Shown: positions 1 to 11,117, counted from the stretch's first letter. The stretch is DNA of 29,350 nt from Larix sibirica (GCA_004151065.3 NWUY0300018860.1:3576-32925), one strand, 5' to 3'. Notes: generated by a model from the letters alone, not told the origin. Numbers and translations are program-made.

Positions 1-137
1 ATCGGCATATATAAGCCATATTATTAATATTAATATGGCTTGCTAGTATTTATAATTACATATATAGAATAGATAGAAGCTTTTGGGAGTATTCATCGTA
101 CCAATAGTAGCTACCAAACGCCATGGCCGTTAGAAGT

Positions 138-1602
138 TCAATCTTTAACACGAATTGACGCACCAGTCGTTCAGTTTCACGCGGAACCAGTTTCTGGGCT
201 GCAGTGGAATTTGTGACTGGCTTCTGGGTGGAATTTTTGCTGCAACATTATTATTATCATCGATTATTGGTTTATCGTTGTTGCAAGAGAAACGGTCTCC
301 AGGCCTGAGCACCTTGGGTTCTTTCGTTCTTTTGCACTTGGCTTATTCGGCAGCAACAGAATCGTCGGACCTTAGAGCAATATTTTCCCGATCCGGCCGG
401 ATCTTCCAGGTTTTATGTTTGCTTCATCTGCCTGACCAGCAGCCTTCTTAATTCTCAAAATTGGTGGGTTTGTAGATTCAAAATGCGGTGTAGCTTTGAA
501 GTTAACCATTTTTGGTTGTGGAGTTTCTTCACAATCTGCCAGCTTTTACTGTCTATAAACAGCTCTGGTTGCGACGTCAAACAACTCTGAAATTCCTCGG
601 CGGCTCTGTCCAAGCGATCGGTCATGACTTCGACTCTTGTAATTCGGGTCATGGTTTTGATGCTATACGCCAGTTCCAGTATAATCTTGGACGATTCTGC
701 TACAATATTTATGCATGGTACTTTTAGGCGTTGTCACAAGAAATACCGTGCCTGGAATCAAGTGATTTATGTGCACTAGCTCAGCTGTGTTTCAAAAAAA
801 TATTCGATAATAAACTTACTAGTCGTTCTACTTAAAAAAATTATCGAATAGACAACCCTCCCCTAGTAAATATTGTGATTTATGTGCACTTATCCCCAGC
901 GGGAATATTGTGATTTATGTGCACTAGCTCATCTGTGTTTCAAATTAAAAAATTTAGTCGTTCTACTTCACTGTACTTCTTACCGAATAAAAACGTCCGG
1001 AAAGCAATAATAAATGGTTCGAGTTCATGCCCAGCTAGTATTGCAGGCAGTTTAAGGCAAAAGCCATCACTCCTCCCAAGAACGTTGCGAAGATTCTGTT
1101 TATGCCGTTGCACAAGGTTGCTCCTGCAACAGTACACACCATACCTTCAAATCATCCTCTCTCACTGTGCCAACTTAAAATATCAATCGAGTTTTCTACA
1201 GTATATCATATTAATACATAGGCTGCTATTTGCATGGATGCATGGATATTGAAGGATATATAGATATAACGAGTGGATACCTGCAGTGAACTCGGAGATC
1301 ACCACCACTGTCATGATCGCCCACACAGCTTCATCCGCTGAACCATTAAACAATGGAGTCACGAAAAGGAAAAGAGAAACCAGATTCATACCATGCAAAA
1401 TTCTCCTGGGATCCTCTGCTCCAAATCGCCAGATCATCTTGAAAAGAGAAATTAAGCTACCAAATGCTTGTTGGATTTTCTCAAACACTCGACGATGCAA
1501 GCTTTTGGGAGTCGCATAGTTGAGCGTGGAGGAGCCTATCTCCCATTCGAAAACGGTTATTTCCCATTCCAAACTGGATCCAGCGTGCTTCGACCTGACC
1601 AT
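138..1602 (-). pseudogene. Decayed ALMT-like paralogue, exons 1, 2 and 6 only
   Basis: This is a minus-strand relic clearly related to the intact ALMT gene at 7613-10900. Exon 1 starts at the ATG at 1602 (MVRSKHAGSS, against MTRSKHAGSS) and keeps the EDPRRILHGM and AVWAIMTVVV segments. It has lost about 18 nt in frame inside the first membrane helix (KVGLSL is missing). Exon 2 (about 1120-970) has lost one base near 1045, which shifts the frame before AILAG. Exons 3-5 are absent. Exon 6 starts at 751 after a preserved acceptor AG, loses one base after SKSWQIVK, and lacks 94 nt (breakpoint near 278/279) that in the intact gene encode the conserved LSLATVACLL helix. The position of the intact stop codon corresponds to 138-140. 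With several independent frame breaks it cannot make a working channel. Its orientation suggests an old head-to-tail tandem duplicate. Confidence 0.88.
762..965. repeat. Rearranged deletion joint inside the ALMT relic
   Basis: Where exons 3-5 should be, the relic has a scrambled joint. The word GTGATTTATGTGCACT, which lies just upstream of exon 6 in the intact gene (as GTGATTTATGAGCACT near 8339), occurs three times, starting at 762, 875 and 910. A word from just downstream of exon 2 (TAGTCGTTCTACTT) occurs twice, near 819 and 954. So the ends of introns 2 and 5 were joined and then locally duplicated. I infer a deletion with repair-associated copying, not a clean single deletion. Confidence 0.6.
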
Positions 1603-1639
1603 GGCAAAATTTAAGTGGGATGCTTTTGCTTCTTTCCCG

Positions 1640-2096
1640 CAAACTTTTCCAGAATGGATCAGTAAAATCCGAATGCATCATCCATCTATCAATTGATTAA
1701 TCATTAGCAGGTTACTTAATTTGTTGTGGGTGACCATCTATAGGTTACAACTTAAATGTTATGAACAAATTATCTATATTTTCCATGCTTAGTTATAATT
1801 CTTTGTTGCCTTATTGCCTATGTTTTAGGTAATTGTTACTTTATTTTTAAATGGATTGTGTGTCTCTACATATTATCAATGCATGAGCTGCTGATTATCC
1901 ATACATCAAGTATAAATCATTTTTAATATTATTTTTTGTAATTAATTAATTTAATCAATTTTGAACTACCATAAAATTAATGTATCATTTTTTTAAATTT
2001 AGAAAAAATATTGATAATAATCATCCCCAAATTTTAAAATATAAACACTTATCAATGTAATTAAAATTACCTGAATGTATAGATGAAAAGTATCCT
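1640..2096. other. AT-rich stretch, no gene seen
   Basis: The first ~50 bases resemble the 5' flank of the intact ALMT gene (GCTTTTGCTYCTTTCCCG). After that, similarity to the intact gene's flank is lost until about 2097. No open frame or RNA gene is visible. Confidence 0.5.
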
Positions 2097-2590
2097 AGAA
2101 TTAAAAACACAATGTGATTCATGAAGCGCAAAACTATCATTTCGTTTCCCATGGAGGTAACACTGTCGTTTATTTAAAATACCAGAAAAAACACTCAAGT
2201 ACGATCCCACATTTTACATTATGCCATTTTCATCCCGTTTATTCATAATTCACTCTCCTCTAGAGATATATTTAATCAATTTAATATCGTTAAAATACAA
2301 CAGTAACCATGCTCCCGTAAGAATAGAATTCACTTGAATTTCAGTTAAAAATAAAGTAGACAAAGGTAATCTTAATTATATGCAATGCTATCTGTCACCT
2401 ATTTTGTATTGAGCCAATTGGTTTACAATTTAGAAAAAAAGGTGTGATTTATGATTTGCAATGTCAAAACGGCATGTCTTATATTTAATCAGCTGAATGT
2501 CATTATATTTAATGAGTTGGATATCAGATCATCACTGAATATTTCTATCATATAAACATTTTATGTCAGCAGATAACAAAACAACAATAG
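2097..2590. repeat. Diverged copy of the ALMT 5' flank
   Basis: This segment aligns by eye, with many substitutions and small indels, to 11205-11670 upstream of the intact ALMT gene. Shared words include GTGATTCATGAAG, TTTATTTAAAATA, CCCACATTTTACA, ATATATTTAATCAATTTAAT, CCTATTTTGTATT and GGTGTGATTT. The ancestral duplication therefore carried the gene with at least about 1 kb upstream. Any shared promoter elements should lie among these conserved words, but function cannot be read from sequence alone. Confidence 0.7.
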
Positions 2591-2700
2591 TATTTTTTAT
2601 CATATAAACATTTATGTCACTAGATAACAAAACAGCAATAGTAGTTTTTATCATATAAACATTTTATGCACCAGATAACAAAACAACCATAGTAGTTTTA
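2546..2700. repeat. Three-unit tandem repeat, ~52 bp
   Basis: Units begin with TATCATATAAACATTT at 2546, 2598 and 2649, and each includes AGATAACAAAACA and ATAGTA. The equivalent place near 11643 has a single related unit, so the expansion happened in this copy only. Confidence 0.85.
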
Positions 2701-2810
2701 ATAATACAGTTTATCATCTTGAATGGAACACTTCAAATCAAACACAAAAGCAGTGAAAAATTCTACTTATCGGCAACATCTCACATGATAACAACGTAAA
2801 CTAGAACTAC

Positions 2811-2873
2811 AACATGAAAAAATGTGCAGCAAGCCAGTTTCTGAACATGAAAAAATGTGCAGCAAGCCAGTTT
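2811..2873. repeat. Two-unit tandem repeat, 33 bp
   Basis: AACATGAAAAAATGTGCAGC and the following AAGCCAGTTT occur twice, starting at 2811 and 2844, without a mismatch in the shared 30 bases. Confidence 0.9.
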
Positions 2874-3249
2874 GTAAAAATAATTTGTAGCCAGAACAGA
2901 AGAAATAAACCTGTATCTTCGAAGTTTTAAAGATGAAAAACATTGTTAAGAGGCTAAATCAATGCTTCAAATATGTCAAACACATCTTTTATGTTTGCCT
3001 TATACTGGAGGATTGAGAAAAACACAGCTAAATATCACTGCATAATAGATTACAGGTATCTACAAATCATTTAAATATGGACACTAACTGATCGCCGGAA
3101 TAATTACAAAATGCAGCAGAAAATATGCAGGTTCAAAATTTTCTAGGCTTAGCTTTCAAATAATCTAAAAAATTGTCAAGAACACAAGACAATTTTAATG
3201 AAAAGGACATCATGAAAAATGGATTGTGACCATTTACAGATTAAAACGT

Positions 3250-3604
3250 CATGGAACTTTCAAGATTAAGGTATACATTCATGCTCCTCTGCTCTTTTAT
3301 GATGATTTTAAAAAAAAACATATATCAATTGATAATAATAAAATATTATATTTTAAATCAAATTTATTGCCCTGCATAGTTATGGTGGAAGTACCAATGC
3401 ATGGTGTAATAGAAATGTACAACCAATGCATGGAACTTTCAAGATTAAGGTATACATTCATGCTCCTCTGCTCTTTTATGATGATTTAAAAAAAAACATA
3501 TATCAATTGATAATAATAAAATATTATATTTTAAATCAAATTTATTGCCTGCATAGTTATGGTGGAAGTACCAATGCATGGTGTAATAGAAATGTAGAAC
3601 CAAT
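3250..3604. repeat. Two-unit tandem duplication, ~179 bp
   Basis: The block starting CATGGAACTTTCAAGATTAA at 3250 restarts at 3429 and runs to about 3604. The copies differ by a few single-base changes and homopolymer length, which indicates a young duplication. Short open frames here are repeats of one another and not genes. Confidence 0.93.
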
Positions 3605-4838
3605 CATTATACAGATCTAAAATAATCACTTATTGTATTCCAGGGTTAGTTTGATTGATTGGCTTCAATCATTTCATTATTTTTCATTTTATCTTTTAAA
3701 GATGATCAATAAATTGTTATTATGGGTTATGGGTTAGGAAGAAGGGACTCTCAACAGAAAAAAAACTCCTCATTCTACTATATTTTTCTATAACTCGAGC
3801 ATCGCATTTTTTTGCAATGATGTAGTCCTGTTAAGGAAGTATATATGCAAACAAAGCCAAATATAGATTACAAAAGGTACACTCTATTGGTAGAAGATGT
3901 AGGTACTATATGCGAAGCATTGTTGCAGAGACAACAATGCAGATGGAGCTTTAAATTAATTCTAAGATAACTTAATTTAGAAAGTTATCTCTACAAAAGG
4001 TTATGTTTGCTTGGATATTTGCCATGACATACCTAGAGCCCTTATCTACCAAGTGGATCCTTGAGTATCCTCGTTGTGCAACCCTTACCGGCTTAGATTA
4101 TGGTCAGTTTCTTTGAACTAGAGCGTATCCAAGAAACATTGTTTCGCACTCTTTGGGGTAACTCAATAACGTCTATCACATCTACTTCAAAGGAAATGGA
4201 ACCATGGTAGAAGCAACAATTTTTGTAAAAACTCCAAGGAATTGAACCCTAGACAATTCAAATTGAATTTGGTGTTAAAATAATGAAACAAAACCTACTG
4301 TAAAAGGAAAAATTGAACTAACAAACTGTCTTTGGATCTACACCTGTATTAACCTGGAGTGGGAACATAAATGTCCTCATAACTACCAAAGAAGTACTAA
4401 ACAAAGGATTTAATGTTGATGTGGCTTCCTCGTTCTGAATTGTTGAGCAATCCCATCGATCACCTCCTCGGGAAACTCATACTGGTTCTACTATCCTTGC
4501 ATGATCATCTATCCTCCCATCCTCAGGGAATTGATAGAAGTATTGTCATCTATAATCATGATTCTGCTATCCTTGGGAAACTAAAATTAAGTTGCTCATT
4601 GACAATTTGGCACCCACTAATAGGAAGAATAAATGTTTAAGTAACAGTTCGTAGGACAATCCTTTAAATGAAATTTAAATTCAAACCTTGCATGTCTTTT
4701 TTAATGTCAAAAATAAAAAATAACCACCAATTTTTTATTCACACTTATATGACGTGTTGGGAGTGCTTTGATAGGCTGTGACATGTTCAATTTTGATCCA
4801 TACGGTGCATAGGGCATCTTCGGAAGTTCTCCTTCTTT
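3605..4838. other. Intergenic DNA, possible coding relics
   Basis: No gene could be established. About 4010-4640 has higher sequence complexity than its AT-rich surroundings and several short stop-free stretches on both strands, for example a plus-strand run near 4015-4120. None joins into a recognisable protein. It may hold decayed gene or retroelement fragments. Confidence 0.35.
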
Positions 4839-5058
4839 GTGGCGTGTGATAACTGGCACTCAAATCGTCCCTTGGCGGCGAGGGAAAATTTTCGGGCGAG
4901 GCACAGTTCCACCCTTTCTTTTTTTTTTGTTAGAATTTTAATGGGTTGTCTTAAAATGGGCCAGAATCCCTAGAGGTACAGTTCCATAACATAGTTGAAT
5001 GTAGGGAACAAATCGTAAAAAAAGCAGAACGATTTGAGTGCAAGTTATTCCACGCCGC
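4839..5058. mobile_element. MITE-like element with 30-bp inverted ends
   Basis: Left arm 4839-4868 and right arm 5029-5058 are inverted copies matching at 26 of 30 positions; both share ATAACT.GCACTCAAATCGT. The direct word TCTTT lies immediately outside both ends (4834-4838 and 5059-5063) and could be a 5-bp target-site duplication. The interior is about 160 bp, locally GC-rich (GGCGGCGAGGG near 4875) and has no coding capacity, as expected for a non-autonomous DNA element. A 5-bp target duplication does not fit the common plant MITE groups, so the superfamily is left open. Confidence 0.6.
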
Positions 5059-5934
5059 TCTTTGCTCATGTCCCTTCTGCGTTCTGACTTTCCTTGATCC
5101 CTGTGAACACATCTTCATCTAGCGCGGGTCGCATGTTTGTGGGCCACTACACAATCACGTTTGAATATCTCCCTCTATAACACAAAATGGTAAAAGAGCT
5201 GCGAGATCTGCACGCGGCGTCAGGAAAATGGTTCTGACTACGGTGTGAGGAAAATGGCTAGAAAACATCGTCCTTACACTACGTAACATAAAGACTGAAA
5301 AATAGAAAATCTTGATCAAATGAAATAGGTAAACATCGATAAAAGCTAAAATGATTTTGCCTTTCTTTTTTGTAGGAATCTTCATGAAGATGAAATTTCA
5401 AAGGCGATAACGAAGGTTGAAAAAACCATCAAAATGGTAGAAATACTAGATTTCCAAGGAAATGCTTCAGAACTTTAGTTCACACACCATAGCATAAACT
5501 AACAGGAAAATGCCTATGAAATCTTATCAGAAATTACTTTATAAACAACCCAAACCAAACATTTTCTAGCTTATACGGTGACCATGACTAAAATACTAAA
5601 GAAAAAAAACTAGGAGAAGCTGAATTATTACTCCGAACAATCGTTGAAACTTGGACCTGGAGTGTTTCTATCCACAATTCACCATCAACCAATTAATATG
5701 GGTGATGAATGAGGTGGATAGTTTATAATAATCATATTATTAATTAATATGGTTATGGTAATCAATTAACAAACTATATAAAATAAAATTATTATTAATA
5801 ATATAAATAAGAAAAAAAAATAATCGTATATCAATAATATTATTAATTAATATGGTTGTGTTAAGTAATTGAAATAGTTAAAAACTAATTATATTTTTTA
5901 ATGTTTATTTTTCTTCATTAAGGTTAATATTGTT
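5059..5934. other. Intergenic DNA, no gene seen
   Basis: The first ~200 bases are relatively GC-rich; the rest becomes AT-rich, with ATTATTAATTAATATGG words repeated near 5743 and 5841. A 76-codon open frame on the minus strand (5155-5385) has no recognisable domain and no supporting context, and is not called. Confidence 0.4.
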
Positions 5935-6690
5935 TGAAACATGGTATGGTTAACTATGTTTGACCATATTTGATAAAGGTTGACAATGTTTTGATTATGA
6001 TTGACCATGTTTACATATGGTTTCTTTATTTTAATATGATTGATTTTGGTATTATTGTTGACCATAGAATCATGGTTGATCATAATCATATATGGTTGAC
6101 TATTGTTAATGAAGTTAAATACTATGGCTCACCATGTTTGATTATGTTTGACCATGGTTGGCTTGCTTGGACATGGTTTATTATGTGTAACAATACTTCA
6201 ACCACAAGTGACCATGATAGACTTAATTCAACTATGATTGACTATGTTTGACTAATATTGACCATAGTTGACCATGTTCAATTTTGTACAACTTTTCCTT
6301 GAATAACTTAGATTTGGCTAGTTTTGTTTGACTATGGTTGACCATGGTTAACTATGGTTAACCATGGTTGACTATGGTTGACCATGGTTAAGAATAGTTA
6401 ACTATTATTGACATTTAGTTGACCATTATTGACTATACTTGAGAATGTTTGATTATGATTCAACATATTTGACTGTCGTTGATCTTGACATGGTGGACAT
6501 TAGTTAAACTTGGTTGACGTGGTTAACCATGTTTTTTCATGATTATCCATCTTTGCTTGTGGTTGACTATGGATAAATATGTTTGACCATGTTTCACCAT
6601 GGATAACCATGTGAGAATATGGCCAAATATGCTTAACTATGCTTAACTATAATTGACTTTGATTTATCATGGTTTAGCCATAATTAGCCA
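5935..6690. repeat. Degenerate ~10-bp minisatellite rich in TTGAC
   Basis: About 750 bp is built from variants of GGTTGACCAT and GGTTGACTAT. From about 6327 to 6480 the period of 10 bp is almost unbroken; elsewhere spacing drifts. By eye I count roughly 19 plus-strand TTGACC or TTGACT words, the W-box core bound by WRKY factors. Open frames across it are products of the repeat. Whether the W-box words matter or only reflect the repeat unit cannot be told here. Confidence 0.85.
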
Positions 6691-7494
6691 TGTTTGATTA
6701 AACCACTAAAACTACCCACTCACACTTCTAAACATATATATTTGAATTATTAAAAACCTTAATATTAATTCAAACTATATATAATTTATATAATATTCTC
6801 GTAAGAAATAATATCAATAAATCCAAAATATTGTATTCTTAAATAACATTCTTTATATTTAGAAATACACAATACTATAGTATTAATGCAAATAAAAACA
6901 TGGACACATTGAGTTATACTTACTCATTACTTTAAAAAATCTATATACCCATTAAAATCTAAGGCATTAAATAATGAAATATTGCAATAAAGAATGAAAT
7001 ATCCTATATATAATATTCATGTTATTGAAAAAATAGAATATTAAGAAATACAAATATTCTTTAAAAAAATAGAAGAAATGATTCATAGTTTAATTATAAA
7101 TGTTTTAAATAAATTAAAATTCAAAATAAATTCTGATATACTAAATTTTTGCGTCAAAGATCCAGAAAGCACTCATTTCACTCATATAAATATTATTTCA
7201 CTCATAATTATTTAACAAACATAGAGTATATACCTAAATCTATCTTAAATGCAATATCTTTCTAAACATGATAAATTCTTAAATCATAAAATAAAAAGAA
7301 ATCTTCATTGTTAAAATTTAATATCTAAACCCCACAAACTACAAAGCAAATATATTAATTGCTTTCGAAGAATATGGAGGCTGCCCTATGGCTCCAATCT
7401 ATCACTCGCCATTTAAGAACCTATTTTTTAATATATATTTTCACGATTGGGTTTTATATTCTCTATACTTTTATATAGAGAAGTATCTGGCACT
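6691..7494. other. AT-rich intergenic DNA
   Basis: Strongly AT-rich sequence downstream of the intact ALMT gene. No gene, tRNA or inverted-repeat element was seen. The last part, from about 7470, resembles the 3' flank of the relic near 61-90. Confidence 0.45.
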
Positions 7495-7601
7495 ATTCAT
7501 TGTACCGGTCGCACTTCAAAAACGCCCATGGACTGCGCTTTTTTTTTCCCGGAAAAAATAAGGAATTCATTGTAGCGGTTGCAGCTTCCAAACGCCCATG
7601 G
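7495..7601. repeat. Duplicated 37-bp block in the ALMT 3' flank
   Basis: A block running from ATTCATTGTA to AACGCCCATGG occurs at 7495-7531 and 7565-7601. The relic has one related block at 91-126. It lies just 3' of the ALMT stop codon on the minus strand, so the duplication probably falls in the 3' untranslated region of the intact gene. Confidence 0.75.
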
Positions 7602-7612
7602 CCATTAGAAGC

Positions 7613-10600
7613 TCAATCTTTAACACGATTTGACCCAACCGGTCGTTCAGGTTGATGCGGAACCAGTATGGCCTGTGGCGGAAATTGTGACTGGCTTGTG
7701 GGTGGAGTTTTTTCTGCAGCATTATTATTGTCATCGACGATTGGTTTATCGTCTACAATAATGAAATTTGCACGCTCCCCCAATTCGTCCACGGAAATAA
7801 TGACAGCCTTAAGCCTCGTTACAATCTTTGTGAGAAGACATGCAACTGTTGCAAGAGAAAGGGTCTCCATGAAAGCCTGAGCACCCTGGGTTCTTTCGTA
7901 CTTTTGCACTTGGTTTATTCCATCGTCCGACCTGAGAGGAATATTTTCCTGATCCGGGTAGATCTTCCTACTGCTCGATCTAGTGGGTTTTTTATTTGCT
8001 TCATCTGCTCGACCAGCAGCCTTCTTAATTCTCAAAATTCGTGGGCTTATAGATTCAAAAGGCTGTGTAGCTTTGAAGTCAACCAATGTTTGCTGTGGAG
8101 TTTCTTTGACGATCTGCCAGGTTTTACTGTCTAAAAACAGCTCTGGTTGGGACGTCAAACAATTCTGTAATATCTCCACCGCTCTGTTCAAACGATTGGT
8201 CATGACTTGGACACTGGAGATTCGGGTCATGGTTTTGATGCTGTCCGCCAGTTCTAGTATAATCTGGGAGGATTCTGCGACGATGTTTATGGATGGTACT
8301 TTTAGGCGTTGTCGCAAAAAATACGGCGCCTGGAATAAAGTGATTTATGAGCACTAGCTCAACCGTGTTTCAAAATTTTTAACACTGAGGCAACATCATA
8401 TTCTTAATATAAATTTCAGTCAAGCATACCTGAATCTCAGAGTTCATGCACCCATTCAAAGCTTCTATACAATAGGCGCAAAAGCGCAAGTTTGCTCCAA
8501 TTTTGACGTATTGCGTCCAGGGATATCTGAATCGAAATTGCCCGTGAGCTGGGAACTCCCACACAGCGAACTTTGCCTGCCAAGATATAGTACAACATTA
8601 GCAGTCAAAGAAGGGCGCAGCTCATACAAATGCCCAGTGATATATCATACAGTGATAGGAACTATTTTTTGATAAATTTAATAAAATCATTGTTTTGCAC
8701 AATTTCGACCCTTGACTTATTGAAAAAGTGAACGTCAATCACAGAACAAAACAATGAAAATTTACAGTGAAAACCTAAATCAAGCTCTACTTATTATTTT
8801 GAAGAAATAATAGGAATAATTTACTATGTAATAATACCAAAAGTTCTTCTCTAGCTTTTGAATTTAACGCGCGTGTGTAACCAATAGAGAGAGTATCGTT
8901 GTCACTGTCCTTATTTGACGATTGCTTGAAATATGCTGTGACGGACCCTGCAACATAAGACAAACGAAATCTTAGCAGAAGCAATATATGAAGTGGACTT
9001 CCAGAAGTGGATATTTGCTTTACCTTCGAGAGATCCCGCCAGTCCTTCGAGGTTGCCTATGATCAAATTATGAAGATCGTCTCCGGCCCACATAGGACAG
9101 ATGAGTGTACTGACCAGAATGCATATGGCGCATCCTATGAGTATTGTTTCCACCCGTCGTCCGGACTCTTGGAATAAATCCCATAAGCTAGTAGCGCGAA
9201 ATCCAGAGACGGCAATGAAGCTGAAGGTGAGAATGAATATCATAAATCCATAATCAAATCCGGCATTGATTTTGGGGAAAAACCGTGCAAATGTCGCCAA
9301 CGTACCTTCACTTACTCATAAAAAAAGGGTTTATTAAGCCTCTGGTTAAGCCTTTATGTATTAATATCCTGACTTACTGTGTGGCAGTGAATCCATGTTT
9401 TGCAATTGACTTTCGAATCTATAACAGGATTAATCTATAACCGGATTATTTCTCAGACGAATTGTCGTGAGGATGAATCATGTTATGAGGATGAATGTAT
9501 ATTTCTTTTTTGTATAAATTCTGATTCATCTTCAGGAAAATTCCAAATAAACATTTATACATAAAAGAAATATAAAAAGTAATTGGTAGCTGTTACATGG
9601 ATAATAAATAGACAACTCATTTAAGGTAACACGTATTAGGTAGCTAAGGAGAAGAATGATTGATTACAACTAATCATGGAGAACAAATAACTTCTTCGTA
9701 ACACTTCATTTGTGACTTAAGTGGATGTGCTAATTGATATATAGAAAAATAACCCACCCAACTTCTATTCTCATATGTGACATAATACTCTTATTAAACC
9801 TCTATATTAATTATATAATAATTTGACTAAACATAAATCTATGACCATTCCTTAAAGTAAACAAAATATTATATTCACAAAAACCGCCAATATGAATCAA
9901 CAGTAAAACAAGGTCTAGTCAAGTTATGGAATTACACTCTGTTTAAATCTATGGCGATTCCTTGAAGTCAACAATATTATATTCACAAAAACAGCCAATA
10001 TGGATCAACAGTAAAACAAGGTCTAGTCAAGCTTATGGAATTAAACTCTGTTGAAATTTTTGAGTAAGGGATTTATATAAAGCTGCAAAAAATAGATGTA
10101 ATCCTTTAAAGATAAATAAAGTCTACACTGAAAACTTGGGGTTTCCAAAATGCCAACAAAGTATATAATTCCTTCCATAAATTTGAGAAACAAAACTTAC
10201 TCTATTCAAATCTTCATATTAAATTGAGTCATTTTACTTCAATGTACTCACCGAATATAAACACCCCGAAAGCAATAATAAATGGTTCGAGTTGACGTCC
10301 AGCTAGTATTGCAACGCTGTTTAACGCGAAAGCCAACAGTCCTCCCAAGAACGTTGCGAAGATTCTGTTTATGCCCTTGTACAAGGTTGCTCCTGCCACA
10401 GTACACACCATACCTTCAAATCATTCTCACTCACTGTGCCAACTTAAAATATGAATCCAGTATTGTACAGTATATCATATTAATACATAGGATGCTATTT
10501 GCATGGATGCATGGATATTGAAGGATAATATATATAGATATAACGAGTGGATACCTGCAGTGAACTCGAAGATCACCACCACTGTCATGATCGCCCACAC

Positions 10601-10900
10601 AGCTTCACCCCCTGAGCTATTAAACAATGGAGTCACGAAAAGGAAAAGAGAGACCAGAATAAGTGAGAGTCCCACCTTCATACCATGCAAAATTTTCCTT
10701 GGATCCTCTGTTACAAATCGCAAGATCATCTTGAAAAGAGAAATAGTGCGCAATATTAAGTCACTTCGGAGGATTTTCTCAAACAGTTGATGATGCCAGC
10801 TTTTGGTAGCCGGATAGTTCAGCTCAGAGGAGCCTATCTCCCATTCGAGAACGGTTATCTCCCAGTCCAAGCTGGATCCAGCGTGCTTTGACCTGGTCAT
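7613..10900 (-). CDS. ALMT-family anion channel, six exons
   Basis: ALMT proteins are plant membrane channels passing malate and other anions. Exons (minus strand): 10900-10555, 10392-10252, 9305-9024, 8947-8838, 8576-8430, 8329-7613. All five introns have GT and AG ends and the phases join (1,1,1,0,0), giving 580 residues, a usual ALMT length. The start is the ATG at 10900. About six membrane helices are visible in the N-terminal half, including KVGLSLILVSLFLFVTPLF (~75-93), AVWAIMTVVVIFEFTAGATL (~100-119), the segment around PFIIAFGVFIFG, DYGFMIFILTFSFIAVSGFR, and ILIGCAICILVSTLICPMW. Next come GDDLHN and LEGLAGSLEG. The soluble tail has a basic, Ser-rich linker (~445-465) and the conserved LSLATVACLL helix (~498). 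Odd point: the family WEP motif reads W-E-F-P (299-302). The substrate and membrane (plasma or vacuolar) cannot be assigned. Exons 1-2 lie inside the 4.3-kb repeat. Confidence 0.92.
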
Positions 10901-11109
10901 GGCAAAATTTAAGTGGGAAGCTTTTGCTCCTTTCCCGTAAGCTTTTGTAGATTGGGTATGTTTTACACAACAATTTCAGAGAATAAATTTTGGAGAGCAT
11001 TGAACAGCTATTTCTAATTTATTCGATGAAGAAGCTTTCATGGACGATACCCAAAACATAAACAGGAGTCAGAGTCATGGACGAAACATTATAATCCACA
11101 GAGCTTATG

Positions 11110-11117
11110 CTTATATG
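11110..11117 (-). promoter_or_regulatory. Possible TATA box of the ALMT gene
   Basis: On the minus strand the sequence reads GGGCATATAAGCATAAG about 210 nt before the ATG. It is a plausible TATA element with a moderately long leader. In such AT-rich DNA similar words occur by chance, so this is tentative. Confidence 0.25.

Noticed and set aside
3226-3620. Two overlapping open frames with the same internal peptide
   Set aside because: The similarity comes from the 179-bp tandem duplication; the frames are short, differ in phase and have no gene context.
4030-4200. Minus-strand peptide with FLGY, reminiscent of a copia integrase C-terminus
   Set aside because: Only a few residues match, stops interrupt the frame, and no neighbouring retroelement domains were found.
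4230-4250. Minus-strand GGTTCAATTCC resembling a tRNA box B
   Set aside because: No matching box A or cloverleaf could be placed upstream at a sensible distance, so neither a tRNA nor a SINE is supported.
4413-4640. 75-codon plus-strand open frame
   Set aside because: No recognisable domain or splice context; the opposite strand also has stop-free runs, so it is kept only as possible relic sequence.
5898-6251. Open frames on both strands over the minisatellite
   Set aside because: They consist of repeated His/Asn/Met/Ile-rich or Val/Asp/His-rich words produced by the TTGACCATGG repeat and lack any domain.
8911-9300. 129-codon open frame read as a separate gene
   Set aside because: It is exon 3 of the ALMT gene read through into intron 3; the upstream initiator is a TTG, and GT/AG splice sites fit the six-exon model.
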